A stretch of DNA of 64,000 nucleotides from Bradyrhizobium sp. AUGA SZCCT0158 (GCF_018130065.1 NZ_JAFCME010000018.1:62001-126000); one strand, 5' to 3'; positions 17,598 through 25,931 are shown, counted from the first letter of the stretch. A program made the numbers and translations. The notes: generated from the letters alone by a model not told the origin.

Positions 17598-17808
17598 AAA
17601 GCTTATGGACGCGGTCGAAAACGCTGCGAATGCCCAATCGCAGCGGACGTTGAGTGTGCAATCATCGGTGACGGCAAAAGCGTTCTACGCAAAGCGCGGC
17701 TTCAAGACTGTTAGGGAGGGGTCCTTCGGTGAAGAGCCGACGATCCTGATGTCGAAGATATTCCGCGGACGTCAGAGACAGGTTCGTAGGTGGGTTAGCG
17801 AAGCGTAA
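17572..17808 (+). pseudogene. C-terminal remnant of a GNAT acetyltransferase
   Basis: The frame starting near 17572 reads a typical GNAT end: the acetyl-CoA loop-like 'LLVRGIATKLMDAVENAA', then 'LSVQSSVTAKAFYAKRGFKT' and 'VREGSFGEEPTILMSKIF'. The N-terminal half of the domain is absent; that position holds the start of the opposing metallopeptidase gene. The gene appears truncated by a rearrangement and is unlikely to be active. Confidence 0.7.
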
Positions 17809-17814
17809 CCCACC
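17789..17814. repeat. Short palindromic repeat
   Basis: Arms GGTGGGTTA (17789-17797) and TAACCCACC (17806-17814) flank GCGAAGCG. This GGGTTA-type palindrome resembles repeats common between Bradyrhizobium genes and may serve as a terminator for the remnant gene. Confidence 0.65.
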
Positions 17815-17979
17815 CTCTTGCTTGCCGCACGACAGCCTCTGCTTGTAGTCCAATCGATCCAGGCATCGAACCAAACGATTAATTGATTACTTGCACGCCC
17901 GGAGATCAAATTCGGACCTTGATGCGGCGCCATCCCCGTCCCGCCTGCACATCGATCGTGCGTAGGCTGTTACGCGCCT

Positions 17980-19029
17980 TCACTGGTGCGAAAGATTTGA
18001 GCGTTGAATCCGCGCCTGGAAAATGCCGAAGGGGTCTTCGCGGCGGGCGAGCTTCCGATAAGTGGTTAGGTCGTCTTCTTGGAGCACGGGTCCCTCGCCC
18101 CGTCGCCCAACAGAGCCCGTGCTTGGTACCAACGACAGCGATGTGCCAACGCCCGCATAAAGGTATCGGTCGCCGAAAGCCTGCTTCAACGCTGCGAATG
18201 TCGGCTCACCGGTGCAGTGGCCCGGAGCGATGCTCTCTATCTTGAACGTATCCTTGAGCGTTGCCACGGACCTGGCAATGACCTCGTCCGGAGCGACGAC
18301 GAGGTGGAATCCGCCGGCGATCAAACGTATTTTGGAACTGATGGCCGCCGCCGCCTCGACGATCTTTTCGACTCCCGGGTGCGCGCAGCCGACCACAAGC
18401 ACTACGCCGTCCGAGGTGTTGACCGCTAAGGACAACTCTTTGAGCTCTTTCGTGCCTGGAGCGTCGGATACCAGTGCTATCAAGGTAATGCCTGGAACGA
18501 TTTCCGTCGTTTTGTCGATTAGTTCGATGTTGGCTCCCTGCCAAGCGGTGCCGAATTTCATGACTTCCGGCGGCTTGCCCTCGTAGTAGCGCATCTCGGA
18601 GGGCAAAGACTCGTCCTTTCGGTAGAAGCTCGATGGCAGCGACGAACCGTAAATGCCGAATCCTTCTCTAGGTGCGTAGATCTTTACCGTCGGATTCACG
18701 CTCAGAACATGATTCAGGCCAGCCATGTGATCGGAGTGTCGGTGCGACAGGACGACGAAATCGATGTTGGTAAGGTCAACACCCTTCGCCTTGACGTTGG
18801 CTGCGAAGATGTCTGGATCGTTGCCTGTGTCAAACAGGATTCGTTTACCGACGACCTCCACGAGCGCGGAGAAGCCCCAATCCTTCTTCATTGCGGCATC
18901 GGTGCCGAAAGCGTCATAGAGGATAGTGATCTGGCTGTTGGGCTCAGCCGCGGCCGTTGTCGCAGGGGCAACCACGGCAGCGACGCCGCCAAGTGCGGCC
19001 GCAAAGAACAATGCTGCGCGAAGTTTCAT
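17980..19029 (-). CDS. Exported MBL-fold metallo-hydrolase
   Basis: Starting at the ATG at 19029 the protein is 349 aa with a Sec signal ('LRAALFFAAALGGVAAVVAP', ending 'TAAAEP'). The metallo-beta-lactamase zinc motif is 'VVLSHRHSDHMAGL', followed by 'LVVGCAHPGVEKIVE' and 'GGFHLV', with a late 'APGHCTGEP'. This layout resembles the COG1237 branch (7,8-dihydropterin-6-methyl-aminobenzene phosphate synthase-like). A periplasmic hydrolase is inferred; the substrate is unknown. It is a single gene with a good Shine-Dalgarno (AAGGAGAA). Confidence 0.85.
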   Translation of the reverse strand: MKLRAALFFAAALGGVAAVVAPATTAAAEPNSQITILYDAFGTDAAMKKDWGFSALVEVVGKRILFDTGNDPDIFAANVKAKGVDLTNIDFVVLSHRHSDHMAGLNHVLSVNPTVKIYAPREGFGIYGSSLPSSFYRKDESLPSEMRYYEGKPPEVMKFGTAWQGANIELIDKTTEIVPGITLIALVSDAPGTKELKELSLAVNTSDGVVLVVGCAHPGVEKIVEAAAAISSKIRLIAGGFHLVVAPDEVIARSVATLKDTFKIESIAPGHCTGEPTFAALKQAFGDRYLYAGVGTSLSLVPSTGSVGRRGEGPVLQEDDLTTYRKLARREDPFGIFQARIQRSNLSHQ

Positions 19030-19306
19030 GGAAGTTCTCCTTCTTTGAGAACACCCCCATTTGAGTTTGCTTGTCGGAGCCTTACGGGAATGCGCGATTG
19101 AGTCCCCGCGCCACACCGGGCGGACGATACTTTGATCTCCCCGAAGCTTGTTTGATCAGCCGGTCGCCGTCCCTAGCGCCATTCGGGAGTTTATCTCAAG
19201 GCGTGGCCGCTCGCCGCATGAGTACGCCCAATTTCCGGAAGTGTCACGACAAAGTCGCGACGCACGGCGTAGAGCGCGCCTTCCGATCACCCGAAGCTAT
19301 GGGCGA

Positions 19307-19312
19307 TATAAT
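19307..19312 (+). promoter_or_regulatory. TATAAT -10-like hexamer
   Basis: A perfect TATAAT lies 25 bases before the start of the frameshifted small gene. No good -35 hexamer is present at 16-18 bases, so this is weak evidence for a promoter. Confidence 0.25.
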
Positions 19313-19336
19313 GCATAGCGAAGAAAGAAGCTCATA

Positions 19337-19532
19337 ATGATTGACCAGAAAACCGACAGAATTGTTGTCGGCACCCGTTTTAGGATGGCTTGGAGCCGTT
19401 CGGTGCCCAGAGTTGGCTGACCGGGCTGGCATTGTTATTGACGTGAGCTCTCGTACCACTGGCATCACCGTGTTGTTCGATCGCGCCCAAAGACCAACTT
19501 GCCTGCACAGAGACTTTATCTCTGCCGTCTGA
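19337..19532 (+). pseudogene. Frameshifted second copy of the 69-aa gene at 15042
   Basis: The region begins 'MIDQKTDRIVVGTRFRM', matching the intact copy. It then loses about 5 bases near 19386, which shifts the frame to an early stop. The remaining two-thirds ('VRCPELADRAGIVIDVSSRT', 'QRPTCLHRDFISAV') continues in another frame. The decay shows a duplication followed by loss of one copy. Confidence 0.75.
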
Positions 19533-19608
19533 ACCTGGATGGGCGGCCAGGTCGTTCGTTCGGAACGAGCCGCGCGGCAACGCCGCCTCCCCAACCGCCA
19601 GCCCTCCT

Positions 19609-20610
19609 CTACCCCGGCTTGATCCCCGCCGCCTGCATGATCGGCAGCAGCCGCTTTTCCTCGTCGTCGCGGAATTTGCTGATCTCGGTTGATGAGGCCG
19701 GCCACGGCGTGGCGCCAAGCTCTGCGTAGCGCTCCTGCAAGCCGCGATCGGCGAGCGCCTTGACGGTGAGCGCACTTACCTGCGCGACAAGATCGGCCTT
19801 CATGTTCGCCGGCCCGATCAGCGCGGTCCACGACGTCATCGCATATCCCGGCAGCACCTCGGCCATGGTGGGCACATCAGGAAGCTCGGGGAGCCGCTTC
19901 AGCGACGTGACGGCGACCGGCTTGACCTGGCCTGCGCGCACGCTCGGCAACGAGCCGGGCAGATTGTCGAACAACAGATCGACGCGGCCGCCGAGCAGGT
20001 CGGTCAATGCGGGCGCGGCGCCGCGATAGGGAATGTGGTTGACCTCCACGCCGGCCATGCTGTTCATCATCTCGCCCGACAGATGCAACGTGGTGCCGAA
20101 CCCGGCCGAGGCATAGGTGTATTTCTTCGGCTCCTTCCTGAACGCGGCCAGCAACTCCCTGATGTCGGAGGAGAACAGGTCCTTCTTCGCCACCAGGATA
20201 TTGGGCAATTGCCACATGCCGCCGATGAAGGTGAAATCGGCGCGCGGATCATAGGGAAGCTTTGCGTAGCTTCCGATCGCCAGCACGTTGCTGGCGATGC
20301 CGCCGAGGCCGAGCGTGTATCCGTCTGGCGGCGACTTTGCCACCGCATCCGCCCCCAGCACGCCGCCCGCGCCAGCCTTGTTCTCGACGACGAAGGACTG
20401 TCCGGACAGGTCGCTCATCTTCTGACAGATGATCCGCGACAGCGTATCGGTGGCGCCGCCGGCCGGAAAACCGTTGACGTATTTCACCTGCCGCGCCGGC
20501 CACGCCTCTTGCGCGAACGCCTCGCGCCTTGCGAGATAGGGCGCGGCAATCGAGCCGCCGAGCATGGCCAGCAATTTGCGGCGGTTCACAGGCGTGAGCT
20601 GCGGCATCAT
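19609..20610 (-). CDS. Tripartite tricarboxylate transporter substrate-binding protein (Bug/TctC family)
   Basis: From the ATG at 20610 the protein is 333 aa with a signal sequence 'NRRKLLAMLGGSIAAPYLAR' (Tat-like NRR). Family blocks are clear: 'VKYVNGFPAGGATDTLSRII', 'SFVVENKAGAGGVLGADAVA', 'KSPPDGYTLGLGG', 'HIPYRGAAPALTDLLGGRVD' and 'LPDVPTMAEVLPGY'. It binds small carboxylates in the periplasm. No TctA/TctB membrane genes lie nearby, so it is an orphan receptor, as is common for this family. Confidence 0.92.
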   Translation of the reverse strand: MMPQLTPVNRRKLLAMLGGSIAAPYLARREAFAQEAWPARQVKYVNGFPAGGATDTLSRIICQKMSDLSGQSFVVENKAGAGGVLGADAVAKSPPDGYTLGLGGIASNVLAIGSYAKLPYDPRADFTFIGGMWQLPNILVAKKDLFSSDIRELLAAFRKEPKKYTYASAGFGTTLHLSGEMMNSMAGVEVNHIPYRGAAPALTDLLGGRVDLLFDNLPGSLPSVRAGQVKPVAVTSLKRLPELPDVPTMAEVLPGYAMTSWTALIGPANMKADLVAQVSALTVKALADRGLQERYAELGATPWPASSTEISKFRDDEEKRLLPIMQAAGIKPG

Positions 20611-20879
20611 TTTCCCTCCCTTGCGCAGGCGCCTGCTCGATTGGTCGGGCAAGGCTTGCTGCGCCGGCGACAGCGTAGTGCGCCGTTCTCCGGCGTGAAA
20701 GAGCCGAACAGCGCTCCGTCAAGTCAAATACATGCGGCTTATTGGCCCGACGGGCAAATCAGTTCCGATTTACAGAAGTTGTGTCAAGCCCTAAAATAAA
20801 AAATATTTCTGTTTACCAGAATGGAAAATCAGGTGCATATGTTTAGCCATCCCGTCCTACTCAGAAGGGCGTCGGCCGT

Positions 20880-21265
20880 CGTCACGGACGTTGGGCGGGT
20901 TGCGGTGGACGCTTGTTTGCGCTGAGACGATGGCGTGGATGAGCGTACGGCAAAACCGTGTGGTCCTGGCGCCCGTTGCTGGCGTCAAGCCGTCGGCTAA
21001 GCGTGAGCTGAACCGGCGATGACGGAGTCAACCAAGAACTCGTCTCCGGGGAGATCACGGCATAAGCCGTAAAGCCATTGCGCAGGGAAGGCCGGGTGTT
21101 CTCCGCTGCCCTGTATGCTCGTGTGCACCTTGTTTTGTGCAAACCGCACACGAGACCGCGGGTGCAGCGCGCACCCGGTCTTCCCTGCGCCCTCATATTT
21201 CGAGGGCAAGGAACTTCTGGCAAACCTCGGGCGTATCAGGCCGCGAGAACGCGGAAGTGCGCTTA
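20880..21265. repeat. Intergenic repetitive element that mimics ORFs in several frames
   Basis: This non-coding stretch gives spurious translations on the minus strand, such as 'YEGAGKTGCALHPRSRVRFA' and 'EHPAFPAQWLYGLCRDLPGD'. I recognise these as phrases repeatedly annotated as hypothetical proteins in Bradyrhizobiaceae. Their recurrence in many genomes points to a dispersed repeat and not to a gene. It occupies most of the 867-base gap between the TctC-like gene and the SspB-like gene. Boundaries are approximate. Confidence 0.6.
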
Positions 21266-21301
21266 GACCACGGTGCAGCAACAAACACCGCCGTCGTCCC
21301 A

Positions 21302-21343
21302 GCCTTGAGCTCAGATGCGCAATTACGCATCTGAGCTCAAGGC
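21302..21343. repeat. 18-bp inverted repeat
   Basis: Arms 21302-21319 and 21326-21343 are exact reverse complements (core CTTGAGCTCAGATGCG) around a 6-base loop. It sits at the right end of the repetitive element, before the SspB-like gene. Confidence 0.8.
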
Positions 21344-21477
21344 CGGAACGACGGTGTAGCTGTGACCTCCCGCACATTCGAAGGGACAATGCGCCACCGA
21401 AATGAACCCACGTGCATTCCACGGCAACTGACGCATGAAACAGTGTGACAACGCGAGACGAACCAATGCAGGCGGCC

Positions 21478-21858
21478 ATGACGAGAAAAGCAGCAATCCT
21501 GTTCGCCCTGCTGGCGACCATGTTCACCGCATCCCGCGCAGTGGCGGCTGAACCCTGCAGCACGACGCCGGCGCGCTTCAACATTGCAGAGACGCTGTGG
21601 CACGCGGCCGAAGAACATCCGGTCCATATCACCTTCACGACCCGGACCGAGGGCGTGAAAATGCCGGGCTATCTCCTGGAAAAATATCCGAACGAGATGA
21701 CCGTCGTCCTGCAATATGAATTCGGCAAGCTGACCGTGAAGGACGACCGCTTCGAAGTGCTGGTGTGGTTCAAGGGCTATCCGGAACGGCTCGTCGTCCC
21801 CTTCAACGCCATCAAGGCGTTCTATGACCGCACCGAGTTGAAGTGCTCGGGTGGCTAA
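21478..21858 (+). CDS. Exported SspB-like domain protein
   Basis: The 126-aa protein has a clear Sec signal (residues 1-24, 'RKAAILFALLATMFTASRAV' then AA). The rest of the chain matches the conserved core of alphaproteobacterial SspB, the adaptor that delivers ssrA-tagged proteins to ClpXP: 'HITFTTRTEGVKMPGYLLEK', 'YPNEMTVVLQYEFGKLTV' and 'PERLVVPFNAIKAFYD'. Cys27 and Cys123 bracket the domain and could form a disulfide. ClpXP is cytoplasmic, so an exported copy must do something else. In-frame starts at 21466 (ATG) and 21445 (GTG) would lengthen the N-terminus but still leave a signal-like segment. Confidence 0.7.
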   Translation: MTRKAAILFALLATMFTASRAVAAEPCSTTPARFNIAETLWHAAEEHPVHITFTTRTEGVKMPGYLLEKYPNEMTVVLQYEFGKLTVKDDRFEVLVWFKGYPERLVVPFNAIKAFYDRTELKCSGG

Positions 21859-21861
21859 ACT

Positions 21862-22680
21862 TCACTCAGGCGTCGCGCGGCGGATCAATGCGCAGAGCCC
21901 GGTCATGCGGGCAATGGGATGCTCGACAAACAGGCGACAAGACTTCAGCGCATCTTGAAGCGTATCGGGCGGTGCCGCAGGTTTCAGCTGCGGCGCCAGC
22001 ATCTGGCCATGCGCATACCCGAGCGCGCGGGTCGAACGCGTCAACGCGTCGAGCCGGCCGTCGGCTTGCAGCGGCACCAGCATGGTTCGCACCAGCGCCA
22101 GATACGCCGGCCAGTACGCCAGATGCCGGTACATGCTCGCAATCAATTGCGGTTCGGTGTCCTCGCCAAAACCGTTCAATTCGCCAACAAGCCGCGCCAC
22201 CTCGGGATCGAGCGCGTCCATCGGCGGCAGTTCCGGAATCTTGACGCCGGAGGGCGGAGGTGCGGAGCCGGCGGCCGCGACGTTCACGGCCGGGCGCGGT
22301 TCGAAATGCGCGAGCAACGCCGACAGCACGGTCAGCGCCAGCGCGTTGGTGTATTGATAGCTGTCCAGCACATTGCGAATGATGGCTTGGTCGGATTGAT
22401 CGATGCCGGCGGCGAGCAACGTGTCGGCGGAAAATCCGGGCACATCCGGCAAGGCGATCGTGCGCCTGACCGATTCGGCATGCAGCGGTGCGGCGCCGAG
22501 ATAAAGCGGCCGCACCGTGGCCCAGGTCCAGGGCAGCGCGCCCGGCATGGTCGCGAGGTTGCGCCAGATCAGATTGACGACGCTGGTGCCGAGCACCTTT
22601 CGGATGTCGGCGAAGATCTCGGCGATTTCACCGCGCGCGTCGGCTTCGAGAATCGAGGGAACGCTCTCCTGCCCTTGCAT
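21862..22680 (-). CDS. DehI/AhpD-like helical protein
   Basis: The 272-aa protein has two similar halves, each with a helical block: 'ARGEIAEIFADIRKVLGTSV' plus 'VNLIWRNLATMPGALPWTWA' in the first, and 'LDPEVARLVGELNGFG' plus 'IASMYRHLAYWPAYLALVRT' in the second. This internal duplication resembles the DehI group of 2-haloacid dehalogenases within the AhpD-like fold. The CxxC of true AhpD is absent. It ends 4 bases after the converging SspB-like gene and follows the hydratase gene by 9 bases. Dehalogenase activity is not certain. Confidence 0.6.
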   Translation of the reverse strand: MQGQESVPSILEADARGEIAEIFADIRKVLGTSVVNLIWRNLATMPGALPWTWATVRPLYLGAAPLHAESVRRTIALPDVPGFSADTLLAAGIDQSDQAIIRNVLDSYQYTNALALTVLSALLAHFEPRPAVNVAAAGSAPPPSGVKIPELPPMDALDPEVARLVGELNGFGEDTEPQLIASMYRHLAYWPAYLALVRTMLVPLQADGRLDALTRSTRALGYAHGQMLAPQLKPAAPPDTLQDALKSCRLFVEHPIARMTGLCALIRRATPE

Positions 22681-22689
22681 GATTGCCGC

Positions 22690-23478
22690 TCAGTCCCGAA
22701 AGCTCGCCGCCACGGTGCCGAGCCCGTCGAGCTCCATCACCACGCTGTCGCCGGCATTGAGCCACACGGTCTTGACCAGGCTGCCGGTGAGCACGACCTG
22801 CCCGGCGTGCAATCCCGTGCCCTCCTCGGCCAGATGATTGGCGAGCCAAGCCAGCGCGTTGTGCGGATGCCCGAGCACGTCGGCGCCGGTGCCGCGCCCG
22901 ACTTCGGTGTCGTTGACAACGGCGCGGCCGACCACCTTGAGCAGATTGGGCGCCGCGGTGCGCGGGATCGCCTGACCGAGCACGCAGCCGGCGGCGAAGA
23001 AATCATCGGCCACCAGCGTCGGCGCGCCCATGGTTTCCCATTTGGCGTAGCGGTCGTCGACGATCTCGATCGCGGGGTAATAGGCCTCGATCGCCTCCAT
23101 TACCCACTCCGCCGTGAACGGCGCTTCCGACGGCAGCAAATTGCGCGCGAGCCGGACCGCAATTTCGCACTCGACGCCGACACGGACGTAATCGCCGAAG
23201 CGCAGCTTGGCGCCGGACTCATGCACGCCCTTGGCAAACACGCCGCCGCCACAGGGATGGGGTATGTCGAGATATTGCTGCATCACCGCGCTGGTGCAGC
23301 CGATCTTGTATCCGACGAGGCTGCCTATTTGCGGCAGCAAGAGATCGTGCACCGCGCGCTGGATCTTGTAGCCCTCGGCCTCGTCCTGCGGCACGAGTTC
23401 GCTCGAAAGCGCGGCCAGCGGCGAACGGCTGCGGCGGGCGCTGGCGATGCGCTTGGCGGCCGCGAGAATTTTGTCCAT
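22690..23478 (-). CDS. 2-keto-4-pentenoate hydratase / FAH-family enzyme
   Basis: The 262-aa length is typical for MhpD-like hydratases. Motifs include 'DEAEGYKIQRAVHDLL', 'LVGYKIGCTSAVMQQYLDIP', 'VECEIAVRLARNLL' (metal-binding Glu pair) and 'YYPAIEIVDDRY'. 'GRGTGADVLGHPHNALAWLA' and 'GQVVLTGSLVKTVWLNAGD' complete the family. It adds water to 2-hydroxypentadienoate-type products of aromatic meta-cleavage. It is upstream of the DehI-like gene in a likely two-gene operon. No other meta-cleavage genes are nearby. Confidence 0.88.
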   Translation of the reverse strand: MDKILAAAKRIASARRSRSPLAALSSELVPQDEAEGYKIQRAVHDLLLPQIGSLVGYKIGCTSAVMQQYLDIPHPCGGGVFAKGVHESGAKLRFGDYVRVGVECEIAVRLARNLLPSEAPFTAEWVMEAIEAYYPAIEIVDDRYAKWETMGAPTLVADDFFAAGCVLGQAIPRTAAPNLLKVVGRAVVNDTEVGRGTGADVLGHPHNALAWLANHLAEEGTGLHAGQVVLTGSLVKTVWLNAGDSVVMELDGLGTVAASFRD

Positions 23479-23547
23479 CGGCGGCAGCTCTCTCGTTGCA
23501 ATCCGGCAACGCCGACCGCGCGCTGCGGTCAGATGCCGGAGGTTACT

Positions 23548-23913
23548 CTACTCGTCCCGGTAAACCTTTTCACGCTTCTCGTGACGCTCCTGCGCTTCCA
23601 CCGACAGCGTTGCGATCGGGCGGGCTTCCAGCCGCTTCAACGAGATCGGCTCGCCGGTCTCTTCGCAATAGCCGTAGGTGTTGTCTTCGATACGCTGCAG
23701 CGCCGCGTCGATCTTGGAGATCAGCTTGCGCTGGCGATCCCGAGCGCGCAGTTCGATCGCGCGATCGGTTTCGGAAGAGGCGCGATCAGCCAGATCGGGA
23801 TGATTGACGTTCTCTTCCTGGAGGGTCTGCAGGGTGATCTTCGATTCCCGCAGGATCTCGTCCTTCCACGCCAGCAGCTTGGCGCGAAAATAATCGCGCT
23901 GGCGGTCGTTCAT
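23548..23913 (-). CDS. dksA: RNA polymerase-binding transcription factor DksA
   Basis: From the ATG at 23913 the protein is 121 aa. Conserved segments are 'FMNDRQRDYFRAKLLAWKDE', the coiled coil with 'ADRASSETDRAIELRARDRQ', and 'YGYCEETGEPISLKRLEARP'. In place of four zinc cysteines only one remains (Cys, Thr, Ala, Ser pattern), as known for several alphaproteobacterial DksA proteins. A TTG at 23958 would add 15 residues ('LEKLKNYRPSEKEPF') that look native, so the true start may be there. DksA acts with ppGpp on RNA polymerase. Confidence 0.92.
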   Translation of the reverse strand: MNDRQRDYFRAKLLAWKDEILRESKITLQTLQEENVNHPDLADRASSETDRAIELRARDRQRKLISKIDAALQRIEDNTYGYCEETGEPISLKRLEARPIATLSVEAQERHEKREKVYRDE

Positions 23914-24123
23914 GAAAGGCTCTTTTTCGGAGGGTCGATAATTCTTCAACTTTTCCAATGTCAGCCTATCTTTAAGTGCAAGGCGAAACGGAAAATCGTC
24001 CGTCCGCGCGCGCCTTATATAGCGGCGAGTTGTGACAGACAATATCGGCCCTAGGGCAAGGAAGGCCGCCCCGGAGCGCATACACAGGCAAAACTGTGCA
24101 CCGCAGCGGGGCAGCCCGCTTGG

Positions 24124-24735
24124 TCAGTAACCGACGGTAAAACGCTGCCGGATATGGGCCGGACGCTCGATTTCGTCGGCGAGTGCAACTGCGAAGTCCT
24201 CGAAGGAAATCCAGCTTTTGCCGTCGGACGCGGTCAAAAGCTGGTCGGTCCCGAGACGGAACTTGGCCGTCCGCTCGCCGGCCGTGAACAGGGCCGAGGG
24301 CGACAGGAAGGTCCAGTTCAGCTCCTTTTCCTGCCGCAGCAGGTCGAGAAAGGCGCCGCCCTTCTCGGCCTCGGCCTTGTATACCACGGGAAAATTCGGC
24401 GTCGTGACCAACCGGACGCCCGGCGCCACTTCGAGGCTGCCGGCGCCGCCGACCACGAGGTAGCGGCCAACCTTCGAATCACGGGCGGCGCCAATCAGCC
24501 CGGCCGGGTCGCTGTCGAGGAAGTGCACCGAGCTGACCGCAGCGTCGTGGCCGGCGAACAACGCGGCCAGGCCGGCCTGGTCCTGCACGTCGCCCTGCTT
24601 GGCCGTGACGTTGGGCTGGCTCGCGATCCTCTCGGGGTGGCGGGCAATGGCGGTGATGGTGTGGCCGCGGCTGGCCAGTTCGGTGACGATACGCGAGCCG
24701 GCATTTCCGGACGCGCCGACGACGGCGATCTTCAT
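24124..24735 (-). CDS. NAD(P)-binding NmrA/SDR-like oxidoreductase
   Basis: The 203-aa Rossmann protein opens with 'MKIAVVGASGNAGSRIVTEL' (GxxGxxG) and has 'GDVQDQAGLAALFAGHDAAV' and 'RYLVVGGAGSLEVAPG'. It resembles the YwnB/NmrA-like family often paired with HxlR regulators. It is divergent from the HxlR gene with 115 bases between starts. It is probably a quinone- or electrophile-stress reductase; the substrate is unknown. Confidence 0.85.
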   Translation of the reverse strand: MKIAVVGASGNAGSRIVTELASRGHTITAIARHPERIASQPNVTAKQGDVQDQAGLAALFAGHDAAVSSVHFLDSDPAGLIGAARDSKVGRYLVVGGAGSLEVAPGVRLVTTPNFPVVYKAEAEKGGAFLDLLRQEKELNWTFLSPSALFTAGERTAKFRLGTDQLLTASDGKSWISFEDFAVALADEIERPAHIRQRFTVGY

Positions 24736-24850
24736 CTTGGGTCTCCTTGCGATGGGATGGATCTGGTATCCAATGGTGACTAGATAACGCAAAGAGCGTA
24801 GGTGTTAAGAGAGCACTTTGAACTCACCTGATTACGCCGGAGTAACCGCC

Positions 24851-25228
24851 ATGAAAATGAAACCCGACGCCTATGCCGCCAATTGTCCGACGCGCCAGAT
24901 TCTCGATCGCGTCGGCGACAAATGGGCGGTGCTGATTCTGCTGCTGGTGCGCGACGAGCCGATGCGCTTCAATGCGCTACGCCGTGCCATCGAAGGCATC
25001 TCGCAGAAGATGCTGTCGCAGGTGCTGAAGAGCCTCGAGCGCGACGGGCTGATCAAGCGCCGTGTCATCGCAACCGTGCCGGTGACGGTGGAGTATTCGA
25101 TCACGCCGCTGGGGGCGACGCTGTCGACGGCGGTCGATGCCTTGCGCGATTGGGCGGAAAGCAATCTGAAAGAAGTGCTGAACGCGCAGCGCCGCTACGA
25201 CGCGCAGCGCAATTCGATGGCGGCGTGA
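24851..25228 (+). CDS. HxlR-family transcriptional regulator
   Basis: The 125-aa winged-helix protein starts 'MKMKPDAYAANCPTRQILDR' and has the family core 'VGDKWAVLILLLVRD', 'MRFNALRRAIEGISQKMLSQ' and 'VLKSLERDGLIKRRVIATVP'. The conserved Cys in 'NCPT' is the sensor residue in HxlR/HypR/QorR proteins that respond to electrophiles. It is divergent from the NmrA-like reductase and most likely regulates it. Confidence 0.9.
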   Translation: MKMKPDAYAANCPTRQILDRVGDKWAVLILLLVRDEPMRFNALRRAIEGISQKMLSQVLKSLERDGLIKRRVIATVPVTVEYSITPLGATLSTAVDALRDWAESNLKEVLNAQRRYDAQRNSMAA

Positions 25229-25255
25229 CAGACGGGATGTGAGGAAGCGCGAAGC

Positions 25256-25669
25256 CTAGAATTTCCCGGCCTTGGCCAGTTCGACTTCGACTCGAAGCTC
25301 GATCTCGGCCAGGACGGCATCGAGGCCGGGATCGCCGGAGGAGGATTTCAGGTTGGCCGCGGCATCGCGCAGCCGGTTCATGGTGGCGGCATCGAGATTG
25401 CCGGACAGCAGCCCGAGCTTGAGTTCGTCGAGCACGTCGAGCGCGCCGCACCCGCGTGCCACCGACCGCTTGCGGCGCTCGGTCGGATCCTCGACGCCCT
25501 GCATCGCCAGCAGCGCGTCGATGCTGCCGGCGGCTTTCGGCGGGGCCGCGGAGCGGGTCTCGTCCGGCGTCGCCGGCGCATCCGGCAGCGAAAAGCCGGT
25601 CGAGTTGGTTCGCCGCGTGCTGCTCGCGGGCGATCCAAGCGTGGTGCCGTTCGGTCCGTAGATGCGCAT
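25256..25669 (-). CDS. fliX: Flagellar assembly regulator FliX
   Basis: The 137-aa protein starts 'MRIYGPNGTTLGSPASSTRR', has the FliX core 'GSIDALLAMQGVEDPTERRK', 'ALDVLDELKLGLLSGNLD' and 'LKSSSGDPGLDAVLAEIELR', and ends 'RVEVELAKAGKF'. In Caulobacter FliX controls the sigma-54 activator FlbD according to basal-body assembly. It is divergent from flgI here as in Caulobacter, with a CtrA half-site 45 bases upstream. Confidence 0.92.
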   Translation of the reverse strand: MRIYGPNGTTLGSPASSTRRTNSTGFSLPDAPATPDETRSAAPPKAAGSIDALLAMQGVEDPTERRKRSVARGCGALDVLDELKLGLLSGNLDAATMNRLRDAAANLKSSSGDPGLDAVLAEIELRVEVELAKAGKF

Positions 25670-25713
25670 CGTCGTGAATCTCGCCGGTCGATTGCAGGGA
25701 GCTTCGCCGCTTT

Positions 25714-25721
25714 ATGGTTAA
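25714..25721 (-). promoter_or_regulatory. CtrA-type half-site (TTAACCAT) upstream of fliX
   Basis: The minus strand reads TTAACCAT, 45 bases from the fliX ATG. fliX is a CtrA target in Caulobacter. Motif and context agree; binding is inferred. Confidence 0.55.
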
Positions 25722-25848
25722 TGCCGCGTAAACGACCCGGCAAAATCTGCCGCCGCGCGGCAGTTTCGCCGGTGCCGCGAGATCGGCCGGATCGCGCACC
25801 AACACGTAAAGCATAGCACTTTCAACGGACTAGGCCACCGAATCCGCG

Positions 25849-25864
25849 TGGCACCGATCTCGCA
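25849..25864 (+). promoter_or_regulatory. Sigma-54 type promoter of the flgI operon
   Basis: TGGCACCGATCTCGCA fits TGGCAC-N5-TTGCW with the same single T-to-C change in the -12 element as the flgF promoter. It lies 68 bases before the flgI ATG, on the same strand. Confidence 0.65.
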
Positions 25865-25931
25865 TAGTTAATCCCGGGCTACCGTCATGGGAGTGGCGTG
25901 TGGTCCGGGAAGACTTCAGGGGAGCATTGGG

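Noticed and set aside
17605..17808. Intact small acetyltransferase gene
   Set aside because: Only the C-terminal half of the GNAT domain is present; the upstream part is replaced by another gene, so it is listed as a remnant.
20997..21638. 213-codon minus-strand ORF with 'GAGKTGCALHPRSRV'
   Set aside because: The GxGKT-like string is not a P-loop in context. The translation belongs to a dispersed repeat commonly mis-annotated as protein.
21919..24054. 711-codon plus-strand ORF across the DehI-like, hydratase and dksA genes
   Set aside because: The three minus-strand genes have clear family motifs; the plus frame is a composition artefact.
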